64,000 nt of DNA from Melanocharis versteri (Eukaryota > Chordata > Aves > Passeriformes > Melanocharitidae): positions 744,554-808,553 of the forward strand of contig VZTG01005438.1 in assembly GCA_013397845.1 (NCBI GenBank), given 5' to 3'. Under the pieces are notes generated by a model. It was not told the origin of the DNA. It saw only the letters and a program-made list of their open reading frames with translations, and searched no databases. Positions 1 through 11,400 of the stretch are shown piece after piece. Position 1 is the stretch's first letter. Every line of letters begins with the position of its first letter. The position numbers and the translations under genes are program-made.

Positions 1-691
1 CATGGCCTGACAGGGAGATCAAACAGCCCTCTCATGCCAGCTCACATTCAGCATGAAGCTACCACCTAGATTTCCAAAGCACCTCTCAAATCTCATCAAC
101 CTTTCCCTGTAAGAGATTTCCCCCACCTCCTTCCCTGGGAGTTTCCAGCTCCTTTTATTTTCCATGTCTCCATGACAACTCAGGAATACCAGACTTAGAA
201 AAGGCCTACACTGCTACAAAGCAGTGATGTTTTTAGGTGGTTTCACAACGTTTGAGTGTGACTAGATTGAGACAAAGTAGTAATTTGTTGACAGCTGGCA
301 CCCCATTTCCTCTTCCACTTCCTTCCCTTCCAAATGCTCTCCCCAGCAAGGTGCTTTCTACTTCTCCTGACCTTTTTTCTTTCTCTTAATTTGGGGGAAG
401 AAAACTTATCTGACCACGTGGAACAAATGGACCCAATCCAACTTCCACAAGCAAACAAACAGCCCAGGGACAAGGCTGCGGGGCCAGTGTGAGGAGCTGA
501 ATCCCCCGCGCAGGCAGAGGAGAACCAGGGCTGGCCAGGTAGCCAGAGGAGCAGGGCAGTCCCCTCCTGGTGGCAGCAGGACATCCACTCGTGAATAGCG
601 CTGCACCCAGGCAGCGCAGCTGAGACAAGTCCGGGTTTGTATCGCTAAGGGCTGGGGTAAAAGGGGCATTTACACTGCCTGCCGCCCCACG
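1..691. other. left-edge sequence with no recognised gene
   Basis: Mixed-composition sequence running into a GC-rich island that is cut by the assembly gap. The minus-strand open frames here are short, overlap one another and match no family I recognise. Human synteny would place POLA1 to the left of this point, but I see no POLA1 exon. Confidence 0.5.
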
Positions 692-1033
692 NNNNNNNNN
701 NNNNNNNNNNNNNNNNNNNNNNNNNNNNNNNNNNNNNNNNNNNNNNNNNNNNNNNNNNNNNNNNNNNNNNNNNNNNNNNNNNNNNNNNNNNNNNNNNNNN
801 NNNNNNNNNNNNNNNNNNNNNNNNNNNNNNNNNNNNNNNNNNNNNNNNNNNNNNNNNNNNNNNNNNNNNNNNNNNNNNNNNNNNNNNNNNNNNNNNNNNN
901 NNNNNNNNNNNNNNNNNNNNNNNNNNNNNNNNNNNNNNNNNNNNNNNNNNNNNNNNNNNNNNNNNNNNNNNNNNNNNNNNNNNNNNNNNNNNNNNNNNNN
1001 NNNNNNNNNNNNNNNNNNNNNNNNNNNNNNNNN
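692..1033. other. assembly gap (342 N)
   Basis: Run of N, flanked on the right by very GC-rich sequence and on the left by moderately GC-rich sequence. GC-rich promoter DNA is a common cause of such gaps, so a first exon could be hidden in it. Open frames reported across the Ns have no meaning. Confidence 0.99.
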
Positions 1034-1235
1034 GGGGCCTGCGCCGCCGGGCCGCCACCCGGGCCTGGCCTGGGCCCGCTGCTGCGGCCGCCGCTTTGCC
1101 GGCGTTCGTTCGGCGACAGGGCCCGCGGTATCCCGCGAGTTGCGTCTGAAGGATCTGAGCAGGGCTCCATCTGCTGCGGGGGCCCATAGCCCCTACGGGT
1201 CCGGTGCCGCACTTGGGGCAAAGCCATGTCTAAAT
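1034..1235. promoter_or_regulatory. CpG-rich island fragment, possible promoter
   Basis: About 200 bases directly right of the gap are rich in CpG (GCCGCC, GCGGCCGCCGC, CGGCGTTCGTTCGGCGAC, CCCGCGGTATCCCGCG). The sequence then drops abruptly into AT-rich DNA. This is the look of the edge of a vertebrate CpG-island promoter. Its place upstream of PCYT1B, where human synteny puts POLA1, makes a promoter for either gene possible, but no transcript start or coding exon can be identified. Both minus frames are open here only because the DNA is GC-rich. Confidence 0.5.
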
Positions 1236-1620
1236 GCCTTGTCATAAATGTATCGTGTCTAAATGTCATGTATAAGATACATCTCCTGGGCTGGAAGGAG
1301 GCGGTGGCTGATGCCAGTTGGATAAAAGCGGGAGCCAGGCTGGAGCGTGAAGGTGAAGGATCACCTGCAACAACGTTGTCAGCGGCCAGTCAGTCCCTGC
1401 TGGGAGAAACGGGCGTTTCCCACACGGTCTCCATCGACGTGTAACCACTGAAGGTCGAATAGTGACCGTGACAAGACTAACATATGTAGGAGCCACGGTT
1501 TTGTTTTTGCATATTTAAAGTAGGTATTATGCTCTGTCACAAGTTTCAGGAACTCCTTCAGTAAGTTACTCCCTAGAGTCTTTCAGAGGTAGTTGCTGGC
1601 CAGCTTAGTGACAAAATAGG

Positions 1621-1700
1621 GTTATACATATATATATGTGTGTGTGTGTATATTTAATATATTTTATATAGTTATATGCACATACAGTTTTTAATATATA
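1621..1700. repeat. TA/TG-rich simple repeat
   Basis: Runs of ATATATATATG, TGTGTGTGTG and TATATTTAATATATTTTATATA form an imperfect dinucleotide microsatellite tract. A 17-base poly(A) run follows at 1771-1787. Confidence 0.85.
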
Positions 1701-2772
1701 TATTGGTATATATTGGCTGCCCTCCTATTTTCCAACCCCCTTTTACTTTTTATTTTGTTCTTTGTTTAGGAAAAAAAAAAAAAAAAAGCTACATTCAGAC
1801 TGGATTTCTGATATCTCAAGAGGCAAGTGTGTGGAAGGCTCTGAGAAAAGACCTGTCAGACCTTTGTCCTTGCATACCCCTGACTTGGTCAGGGTGGGGA
1901 GGTAGGGTGTGTTCTCTTCATTTTGATGCTACAGAGATGCCTTCACTCAGATGTCTCAAGAGTACTTACACAACAGCCTTCAGCTGGGGAGCAAGAACTG
2001 TGTCCAGAAAAGGATGTATTTCAGTTTCAAGCATAGATGGGAAAAGGTTTTAAAAGCTTCAATAAAGACAACTGAAGCTTTACGAGTCTTCTCTTCTTTC
2101 TCTTCTAAAAGGGTTCAGATCTGGCTGTGTGTGCATTCAGAAACCCAGGGAAACTGATGGGGTTCGTGCTGTTTTACCACAGATTAATGTCGATATTTTG
2201 TCCAAAAGCATCAGTGCTGACCAGTCATTACTCAAAAACCTACCACCATCATTTGCAGAATTTTGTGGAGAAGCATTTACTGCTCATGAAGATATGCAGG
2301 CACTGACTCCAGCTTCTTGCAAACGCAGGTGGCACCACAGGGCTCTCTCCTTAGGGTTGATATGCTGTTGGAGAAATGTGAACTAGTATTATTTGGTGTG
2401 AATATACTGATTGTTTTGGATGGTTCTGAAAATGAAAATTATTTTCCTTCCTTTCCCCCCAGGACTCCTTTACATTGGTAAGAGAGAAATAAAAAACCTC
2501 CCAATCCTCCCAACTTACATACCCAGGTGCTAGTACAAGATTATCCCACTGCTGGACCTAGTCTTAGGTGGAGGCAGAAGAATGACCCCAGCCACCTGTG
2601 GCAGCTCCCTGGTGCCAAAAGAGGCTGGACATTCTGACAGCCAGAATGCCCATTGCCAGGGAGAATGAGACTCCCCTCTCAGCAGTATGTAGTTAATAGG
2701 CCAGCTTAGCTGTAGCAAACCTGCATCCTTGGAAACACTGACAGCTACAGGAAGAATGCCTCTCTGATCTAC
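1701..2772. other. non-coding stretch before the LTR
   Basis: Contains the poly(A) run near 1771 and otherwise unremarkable sequence. The short plus-strand open frames near 1676-2386 have no recognisable domains, and I treat them as chance frames. Confidence 0.5.
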
Positions 2773-3326
2773 TGTCCTGGTTTCCACTGGGATCGAGTTA
2801 ATTTTCTTCCTAGTAACTGGTACAGGGCTGTGTTTTGGATTCTGGAAATAATAATGCTGATAACACACAGATGTTTTGGTTGTTGCTGAGCAGTGTTTAC
2901 ACTAAGTCAAGGGCTTTTCAGCTTCCCACCCCGCCCCGCCGGCGAGGAGGCTGCGAGGCACAAGGAGCTGGGAGGGGACACAGCCAGGACAGCTGACCCC
3001 AGCTGATATTCTTTATCGTAAGGTATTGTGCCCAGTATATAAACTGGGGGGGAAAACTGGCCAGAGACCACTGCTCAGGAACTGTCTGAGCATCAGTCAG
3101 TGAGTGGTGAGCAATTGCACTGTGCATCACTTACTTTGTATATTCCAGTTATTGTTGTTCTTCTTTTCTCGTCCTTTTCTCTCCTTTTAACCTGTTTTTG
3201 TCTCAACCCCCATATTTTACGTTGGGCTTTTTCCCCCAGTTCTCTCCCACATCCCACTCAGGGCAGGTGGGAGAGTGAGTGAGTGGCTCAGTGCTGTTTA
3301 GCTGCCTGCCAGGTTAAACCACAACA
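2773..3326 (+). mobile_element. solo LTR of an avian ERVL-type endogenous retrovirus
   Basis: The 554-base element begins TGTCCTGGTTTC and ends AAACCACAACA, the TG...CA ends of a retroviral LTR. It has a TATA box (TATATAAA, 3036-3043), followed by the T-rich and C-rich 3' half typical of a widespread avian ERVL LTR. The five bases before it (TCTAC) and after it (CCTAC) differ at one position, consistent with a 5-bp target-site duplication. No gag, pol or env sequence adjoins it, so it is a solo LTR left by recombination between two LTRs. The family name rests on remembered similarity and was not searched. Confidence 0.85.
3036..3043 (+). promoter_or_regulatory. TATA box of the solo LTR
   Basis: TATATAAA lies about halfway along the LTR, where the U3 promoter is expected. 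It points + , towards PCYT1B, so it could in principle start a chimeric transcript. No evidence of use is visible. Confidence 0.6.
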
Positions 3327-4097
3327 CCTACACACAGCCTCTCCTTCACAGCAGTGTGCCACTGTTTGCTTTACTACTTTTTTTAAACACTTGCACAAAA
3401 CAAGATCACATCACCAAGAGTGATGTGGGATTCAAAATCAGAAGTTACTCAATTTTTAAGCTACAATACATAAACATTTATAAAATAACAATATCTCTAA
3501 ATTCTTCCGTTTGAATAAAAATAGAGTGCCGCTGCATTTCACATATACCTAGCCTTCACATGCTTTGTATTTTTATATTGACCGGATTTTAATGCTTTTG
3601 ATTAAAATGAGACAATACTCTTTGTCAGCTATCATATGAACAGTGGCATGTCCGTCATTCAGGTGATGCCATGACTTGAGCCGGTACACAATGGTGCAGT
3701 TAATTTCCCAAACTGAAGTTGTTTCCATAGCTGCACTGTGGGACAGTGCAGATCAAACAAAAGACTTTTTCATGGATGCTAGTTCAATCCTGACATTCAT
3801 CTCTGGCCATAACAAGAATGCATCTGTTTCCCACAGCACAGCATAACAAGCATATTTAAATGCTGCAGGGGAAAAAAAAAAAAAAAAGGTGGGGGGGGAG
3901 CAAAGGATGGGCTTTGCTTTGGGAAGGAAAAATAACTGAGCAAGATTTGGGACCTCCTCTGCTAAAGGCTTTATCACAGCTGATTTCTTTGAGCTGATCT
4001 TTAACCTCCATTTGGACAACCATACAAGAAAAACTGGGCATGACCTTTGCTCAGTTGTCTTTTAAGAACAAGAAGTGGGAATTCTGCAGCGAAGAAG
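3327..4097. other. non-coding stretch upstream of the candidate first exon
   Basis: AT-rich sequence with a poly(A) run at about 3871-3887 followed by a G run. No clear TATA box or CpG island lies close to 4098. The short minus-strand frames at 3753-4041 read partly through the poly(A)/poly(G) tract and are not credible. Confidence 0.5.
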
Positions 4098-4163
4098 ATG
4101 GTAGGCAGCAAAAAACACAGTATGGAAGAAGCAGCTCAGGAAACTCCCAGATTTCAACAAAAG
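4098..4163 (+). CDS. PCYT1B: candidate alternative first coding exon of PCYT1B
   Basis: An ATG at 4098 (context GAAGAAGATGG, with G at -3 and +4) opens 22 codons, starting MVGSKKHS and ending PRFQQK. They stop at AAG|GTGACA, an acceptable though not ideal splice donor. The frame ends in phase 0, which is what the next certain exon at 25275 needs, so joining them gives an uninterrupted reading frame of about 350 residues. The peptide is charged and polar, like the regulatory N-termini of cytidylyltransferases. It differs from the longer N-terminus of the main mammalian isoform, so it would be an alternative start. Sequence and phase are seen; its use as an exon is inferred. A chance open frame of this length is possible. 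Confidence 0.45.
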
Positions 4164-5809
4164 GTGACAAAGATGTATTTTTTTGTTTTGTTTTCTCACA
4201 GCTGTAATTTAAATATGTAAGTTATTAATAGTAAATACTGTAAACTCATTGCAAGCGTTCCAAGATAATATAAACGGTAGTTTACATTAACATAGGAAAG
4301 TACAAATGGAGTGTAGTATCAAAACTAAATTAAATGGACAAAATAATTGCTGTATTGAGGATTATATTTGTCTTCCTTTTAATGACTAGAGTGTGCTTGA
4401 TCTGGCTGCAGAAGCAGTAGGACAAAAAGTTAAAACTCTCAGATTCAGACGTTACACATTAAGCTTATGGTAGGTAATGCTTTTGATGATGGAAAAAATC
4501 TATTAAAATTAAGAGTGGTGATATAAAAGCAGTGCCAGTAAATCGTGAATGATGGCAAGATAGTAAATTCACCTATACTATGTCTACCTCAAAATGCTTA
4601 AACATTATTATATTGCAGTTAAGTACAGACTGTCTTTGTGGAGGATTGTGTGTGTGCATGCTACTCAAGATATGAGTGTATATGTTCTATGTGTATGTTT
4701 CCTACAAACATGGAGTATTTAATTACCTTACGTTTAATCCTTACATTGGTCTGAATTAATGCACATTATCACTAAATTCACTTAAAGTTTTTCCTTCTAA
4801 TTTCATCCAGTTCTGGCCACTTCTGCAGCTGCTTACTAAACTGTGCTATTCATGTGACATTTCAACATGAATTATTTAACTGTTTGAGGGACTAAACTCC
4901 TAAAGAAGCACAGATTTCATAAATTAAAAATTAAAGAAATCTCTAATTATTACTTTACAAGACATCTTTGCTTTCAAAACTCTTCACATATAGTTAATTG
5001 ACAGATGTATGAAAACAATAGATGCTTCTCTTTGCGTTTATCAATAATGATAATGCAGACATTTATGTTAAAAGGGTAAATTCCTTGCCTACCAGGCCTC
5101 TAAACGTCTTTTGTTCACTGCACAGCTCTTTTTAATTTCCTACCTGAGTTACTTGCTAACATCAGGATGAAGAGAATAAAGTTGTTATTAGGATGTTAAG
5201 GCTCTGAAATAAAAACATGAAATAGAAAAAAGAACGTGCACTAATTTCCATTACAACAGAAAAAGTCTATGGAATGAACATTCAGAGATACTTTTTTTCT
5301 TTCCTAAACAAACACAATTCAATTCTGATTGCAGTTAAATTACAGCAAATCCTAGTAACTGGACCAGGATTGGTGGAATTATGCTAACTGGAACAGAGAG
5401 CAGAATCTCATCACCTGCTTGCCTAATACAATATTCCTATTCAAGCCTAGAAGAAAAGTACAAAATATTATAATGTACATTAAATAGGGAAGACAAGTGA
5501 GAGCAAACTTACAGAAAATGAGCCCTCACATAATTATAACGTCTAAGAATTAAGTCTGATGCCAATGGTATTCAAGAGCATACAGTTATTGCCACAGCAT
5601 GAAAGTCTCTGTTTTAACTACTTTCAGCGCTCTCTCTTTACAATTGCACAAAAATGAACAATTAATGTATAAGCAGAACATTATTGCAGAGAGGCTGTTA
5701 GATTTCAAGACCTGGCTGAAGATCAAATGTGCTTCCATGGGTGAATACTCTCAGCATTCACTATTTCATATCCCTTTGGCAGAAAGGAGGACAGCCTCAT
5801 AAGATGCTG

Positions 5810-7110
5810 CAAAGTCTTGTTGTAATCCTGACAGCTCTGTTGCTGGACTGGTGCAGGGGAAAGCTGTGCTCACTCTGTGGGGAAGCAGCAAGGGCCAAGT
5901 GCTCCCTGCAGTACGGGAGCCTGGCAGGAAGCTGGGGCCTTTTCCCCCAGCCTGGGGACTGTAAGCAGGGCAGTCTGGAGACCGAAGTCAGGATCAGTCA
6001 GGACAAGTCCATGGTGATGAGACTGGTCTCAAAACAAACCAGAAACACGACTCAGGGTCGGGTCCGGTGAGAGTAACCTGGATGCAGCCCAGTGATCACC
6101 AGGCAAGTTGTAGAATGGTCTGGGTTTGGAGGAACCTTAAAGGTCATCTAGTTCCAACCCTTGTGTCACAGGCAGGGACACCTTCCACTAGACCCGACTG
6201 CTCAAAGCCCGATCCAGTCTGGCCTTCAACACTTCCACTGGGGAATCACCAAAGAAGTCCATTGGACAGGGCAGGTTCCAGGTCAGGCTAGGGAGCCAGG
6301 GGCACGGCTGTGGCTGAGCTGGCTGGAGACCAGCACTCCTCTCCTCCAGCTCCAGCAAGAGCCAACAGCACAGGCCAGAACTCAGAGCCCACGAGCAGCG
6401 GGCAGGGGACCCAGGAGAGGCTTGGTCAGGACTGTCAGTGCCCTCACAGCCTTGGCAGCAACTCCCATTCCCCACAGACAAGGTGTGTCCTCACACCTGA
6501 GAGCTCAGAAGGGGGAGAGGGATTTAGTTGGTGCGGGTTGTCAGTGAATAACTTTATGGACACTCATCCAGGGCAGGGACTATGGCCTGGGAAGAGGCCA
6601 CAGCAGATGGAACTAGAGGGTGGCAGAAACCCTATAGACCAGCCCCAAGGGGCTGCCAGGTGGGTTCTGAGGGGAGGTTCCCTCAGGAGCTGGGGCTGAA
6701 CAGGGGGCCAGTACAATGAGGACACCAAAGCCTGGTCAGGCTGATGGCACAGGAGGAATTGCAGAAGATCCACGCAGCCATGGGCCAGGCCCCACTGTAC
6801 TCAACTCAGGACGTCAGAAGGCCTGATCTAGCTGTCAGGGTGCGGCAAGGGGCAGCTGCTCCATCAGGACAAGGAGACAATGACATGATATGGCTGGTGG
6901 GGGTGGGGGACTTGACACCCAGGGCTATGTCCCACAGACCCAGGCAGGGTGAGCTGTCAGGCCCAGCCAAGAGTCCAGATCATCACACAAGATTTTGGAC
7001 CTGCCTCAACACCACAGGCAAGGTAGGAACGCAAGTGAGGTCAGGTCCGGTGGTGGCGTCTCCTTGTGTGTCGCTGTTCCAGTGGCATCTGATCTTGCTT
7101 TCCAGCACTA
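5810..7110. other. GC-rich, repeat-like block around a CR1 fragment
   Basis: This block is clearly richer in G and C than the AT-rich DNA on both sides, and it has many CAGG, CCAGG and GGTCAGG words. Two similar strings, GGTCGGGTCCGGTGAG near 6057 and AGGTCAGGTCCGGTGGTG near 7038, occur towards its two ends. An inverted CR1 fragment sits inside. Several overlapping frames are open on both strands, as expected from its composition. It could be an old unclassified repeat or a minisatellite-like block. I recognise no protein. Confidence 0.35.
6109..6252 (-). mobile_element. CR1 LINE 3' fragment, inverted
   Basis: Read on the + strand it has the reverse complement of the standard avian CR1 3' end: AGAATGGTCTGGGTTTGGAGG, ACCTTAAAGGTCATCTAGTTCC, GGCAGGGACACCTTCCACTAGAC and CTCAAAGCCC-ATCCAGTCTGGCCTT. 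It is 5' truncated, like most CR1 copies. Confidence 0.9.
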
Positions 7111-7989
7111 GCGAGTCACAAATTTTTCATTCCTTTCAAGTCCAGGTTTTGATTCTTCCTATGGACACTAGCAGGAAAGTAACTGTGAACCTGAGGGAAA
7201 AGGTCTTTTCAGTTAGGTTTGGTACTTGATGTGCCTTAGTTTAGGCAAAATGGAAGGAGCTGTTACAGGAAGAGGCATTCAGATAATAACTAGTAAAAGC
7301 TAAACTAGCTCCCAGGTAGTAATTTTACAGTGCATAAAGTAGGTGTTTTGCTTTAAATAAAGTGTGTGTTTTTACCCAGATTATGAAACTCTCCAGTTAT
7401 AAAGATTTTGGTACACAAAATATTAATGTGAACCCCTAACAATCACACAAATGCAGTTTACAGTATGATTTTTTATGTTTCACTTGGCAGGTTTGCATTT
7501 GGAATAGTATGGGAAAAAAGCTGTGAAGGCACTTGCATGAAACATTGACAAATGGAAAGATAAAGATTGACAGGAACAGCGGAGAGAAAAAAAGTATTGG
7601 AGACTTGTAATCCTGGACAAGATAGCGTGACAGAATACTGATGATCAGTCCAAGAAGTTTGAAATTGAGCTGGCGGAAAAGGAAGGCACCAGAGAGATTG
7701 AAAATGGATAGAAGTGAATGCAATGTAAATATGTCCAAGAAAGGTAGTCTTAGCTTTATGTGGATTTAAGGAGATTGGAGTGCTTATCTGGAAAGCCAGA
7801 AGAGAAGAAGGGATAGAAGGGATAACAACGCAGTTTAAATGTAAATAGTAAAGAGATTTTTCTTAAATTATATTTTATCTGTAACCATAAGAAGGAGGGC
7901 AGAGAATATGAATCATTTAGACAAAGTTTATTCTGAGATATATAAAGTAGAGAGATCTGCAGCATTCAGCATTGTATTTCTTGGTAGCA

Positions 7990-8455
7990 GTAAAGATGCA
8001 GCTGTAGTCCTGTGCTTGCACCACTCTGTAAGAAGTCTACAGAGAACCCAAAATAGAGCGGGGAGAATGATGAAAAGATTATAACATGTGACCTATGAGA
8101 AATTATTTCAGCTGGGGCAGTTTGGTCTAGAAAACTCATGAGACGTGTAGCAAAAGTACCAACCTGCCTGCTGAATGTCAGCTCTCTACTCCAAATCCTC
8201 AAACTATTGTTTCAAAATCTTAACCACAGTAGTCATATAAAAGCCAAGGAGAGTAAATATGTTCTCTGTGTCCAGTAGAAAAAGCAAGCAGTGGCAGTAG
8301 TTTGCAGCAATGGAGGTTCAGATTAGACATCCAGAAGAACTTTCTTGTAAGAGTGAACAGTGTTAAGAGTGGATTAAATAGATAATTTGGGCTCTGGGAA
8401 GGGAAGGACTGACAGAGGTTAGCCAATCTAAGTGCTTTCTAACCTCTAAGCATCC
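7990..8455 (+). mobile_element. heavily degraded CR1 LINE fragment
   Basis: Scattered matches to the CR1 ORF2 3' region occur in the right order: GAATGATGAAAAGATTATAACATGTGACCTATGAGAAATT, then TTTGGTCTAGAAAACTCATGAGACG, then GGAGGTTCAGATTAGACATCCAGAAGAACTTTCTTGTAAGAGTGAACAGTGTTAAGAGTGG. Divergence is high and the frame is destroyed. The order of matches is convincing; the limits are approximate. Confidence 0.6.
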
Positions 8456-11400
8456 ATCAGGAAAGTCTCACTGCTGAGAATCTCTCAACCTTCCCTAACA
8501 ACATTTACTCAGTAAGTAAAAGCTTGATTATTAAAATTAGCAAGGACAATCTAATAACAGGACAGACTGACTTATCATTTCCCACACTAAGTGACCATCT
8601 CTCTGACTCTGGAAGAATGAAATGAGGACAGATACCCTCTTGGTCAAAACTCAACCATGATTTCTCACCATTTTCTTCAGAAGTGCTTATAAAAGTAGTT
8701 CACAAAATAGCAAGAACATGAAGAACCTGCCCCAAACTGGGTAACCCCACTTATTCAAAACAGTGCTACAAAGCACAGATGAATAGCATCACCAAAGGCC
8801 ACTCTTTTCAAGAATTCATGTATTTCAGACAATTTACATGTAAACCATATCAGAATTTACATGACATTTTTAGTTAAACTCTTACATCAAGACTGGCTAA
8901 TTTGATTCTATACAAGTATCCTGAGAACCCAGATTTTATTAAACATCACATCTTCACTATGGAATTGTGGAAAGAACCAGGTATAAAATCACACTGTACC
9001 AAATCCCATGTTTTTACTTTTCATAATTTATGGACTGTCATTGCATATAGAAAAACTTTGTGGATTTAATCTGCATACATTTTATAAGACTATTTCATAA
9101 ATAGTAAATATTTTTGATTTATTCTAACAAAAAGAGGATAGTTTATAAGCACTGTGCATTCCACTGGAATGATGAACTGCATTGTAAAAATTAATTAAAG
9201 CTACAGTATCAGCCAACATTACATGGGAGCAGCAAAATGATTGGTGTTGGAGGCAATGAAAACCTATAGGGTGTAGTTTAATTCATACATTTCATTCTCT
9301 ACCTTTTTTTCCCACCTACACAGGAGGGAAAAAATATCAACCATTGTAGGGTTTTAATCTCAGTCTAAAAATATATGATTTAACTAATTGATCCTCTCAG
9401 CAATAAGGTATCTTTTTCTGCTATTTTTTACTATTAATTCTAGCATGTCTGGAATTAGCATGACATTGATAAATACATAGATACATAAATACAGGGATTC
9501 ATGCATATATAGATATATACATAGAAACACAGTATTATAACAGATCTGCTCCAGACATAAACCATTCCTTCATCTTACAAAGTCTTGCAGTTGACCTTAT
9601 GAAATCTTGCAGTTAAAACCTTCAGTACCCAAAATATATCCAATGAAGCAAAATTCATTAAGGCTCATAAGTTAAATATTCAGTAATTTATTCTATTATG
9701 TTTTCTTGTAGATGCTTGGCTTTGAAGTCAAACACTATTTAACCACACAGGTTTTTTTCATGGTTTCCTGATGACTTTTGAACAGAAAATGTTTTGCAGC
9801 CTCTCTCAGGCAAAGACCATTTCAAATGCAATTTCTGCTGTGCTAACTGGTGCTTGAGATCCATGAAGCTCAGAGAGGGATCACACTTTCAGTTTGAGAA
9901 ATGAGAGGATTTAAATTTAACATCTAAACACATTTTTTTTATCTTTTATAATTAATTGTTGCAGTTTGAGAACTGAAGTTCTGTATAAAAAAACCCAAAC
10001 CACTATGTATCAGGTGGATCCTTCTAACAACTGAAGTTTTTCCCTGTTTGGCGCCTGTTCAATTCAGACCTTGAAATCAGTGTTAGGAGGATTGGGATCA
10101 TGGCTTCCTGGCTTGTTTGCCTGTAATTTATACACCCTGGGACAAGATTTTTATGCATCAGATGTCTATTCAACCCAAGCAGCTGTTGCAAAGAGCTTGT
10201 TAAAGTCCACGGCGATGCGTCCCTGTTACTTGTGAAGAAATGGCAGGAGGCTGCCCAGGAGACCATGATCAGCCTGGCACAGGATATTAGTTACAGAAAA
10301 GAAATTAGATGCATGAACCTCCCCACCCATGACTCTTGCTCCACTGTTCTTTTAAAAGCTGGCTGACTTGTAAGGATTCACAGAAGACCATCTGTTGAGC
10401 TTTTCCAATCAAACCTAATTTGTATTTATTTATTTTAGAGAGTAAAGATGACACACTCTAGCACTTTGAAAGCTCATTTAGCCCCAATAGCTAGAAGAAG
10501 ATGCAGTTTAGGATACCTTATTCAAAATACCCAATATGTTGACTAAGATTTTTAGATGAATTCCATTTGGACAGACATGACAGACCCTATGTCCTTCTCT
10601 CTGCCATTATTTCAACTTTCTCTCTCTCTTGTAATGAGGTATACAACATTTTTTTTTCATGCTCTTCAAACAGAAGGACAGAATACATAAAGTATTTACC
10701 AGAGGTAGAAATTAAATAAACAGCACAAAAAGTATTCCACTTCCACTTTGAAATTCTGGCCCAGCTTAGATAGGTGATGACACTACCGCAGGAGAGACAT
10801 CATTCTGTAATGTTACATGTATATGGAAAAACCTATCTGTAGAGAAGATGAATCAAAATGCACCTGGAGTCAATAGCACACTCTCAGCATGAAAGCAAAG
10901 ATGAAATTCAGCCTTTCATACTCAAAAGAAATAGAAGGCAAGGGAATTTACATTTCCAGTATATTGGCAATCATCCAACTCCAAGAAAGTCCACTTTCCT
11001 TTCATCTCTATTCCCATGCACCTGCCTGGTCAGGGAGGGCTGGACACTGACCCTGGATTTGTCCCTACCTGGTGCTACTCCTTCAGGACTCCAGCACCGG
11101 TCTCTGAAGAGCTGGCATATGTGCTTGGGTTTATTAAAGGGCTGCCTGCTACCTCTAGCTGCTCCAGTCCTACAGTCCTAGCACTGCTCATCTGTGCTGT
11201 CCAAATATTCTTCTAACAGCATAACACTCCTGCAAATATTTTTCCTAGGAAAATGAGCTACAAATTTCAGGCCGAGTGCTGCATTAATCATGGTTTAATC
11301 ATTTCCCTTGAGTATGCTTTCCATAATGTTTGAGTAGTTCTTGTAGAATCACTGATAAAGGAACTTAGTTATAAGGAAAAGATTCAGCTGTGAGATTCAC

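Noticed and set aside
645..1269. Minus-strand frames of 180 and 199 codons across the gap
   Set aside because: They read through 342 Ns, and the rest is CpG-island sequence that is open in several frames at once.
1676..2386. Four overlapping plus-strand frames of 68-125 codons
   Set aside because: They are in different frames, one passes through a poly(A) run, and none shows a motif or exon boundaries.
7436..7738. 100-codon minus-strand frame rich in Phe, Leu and Ile
   Set aside because: Looks membrane-like only because the region is purine-rich on the plus strand. There is no start context, no neighbouring exon and no recognised family.
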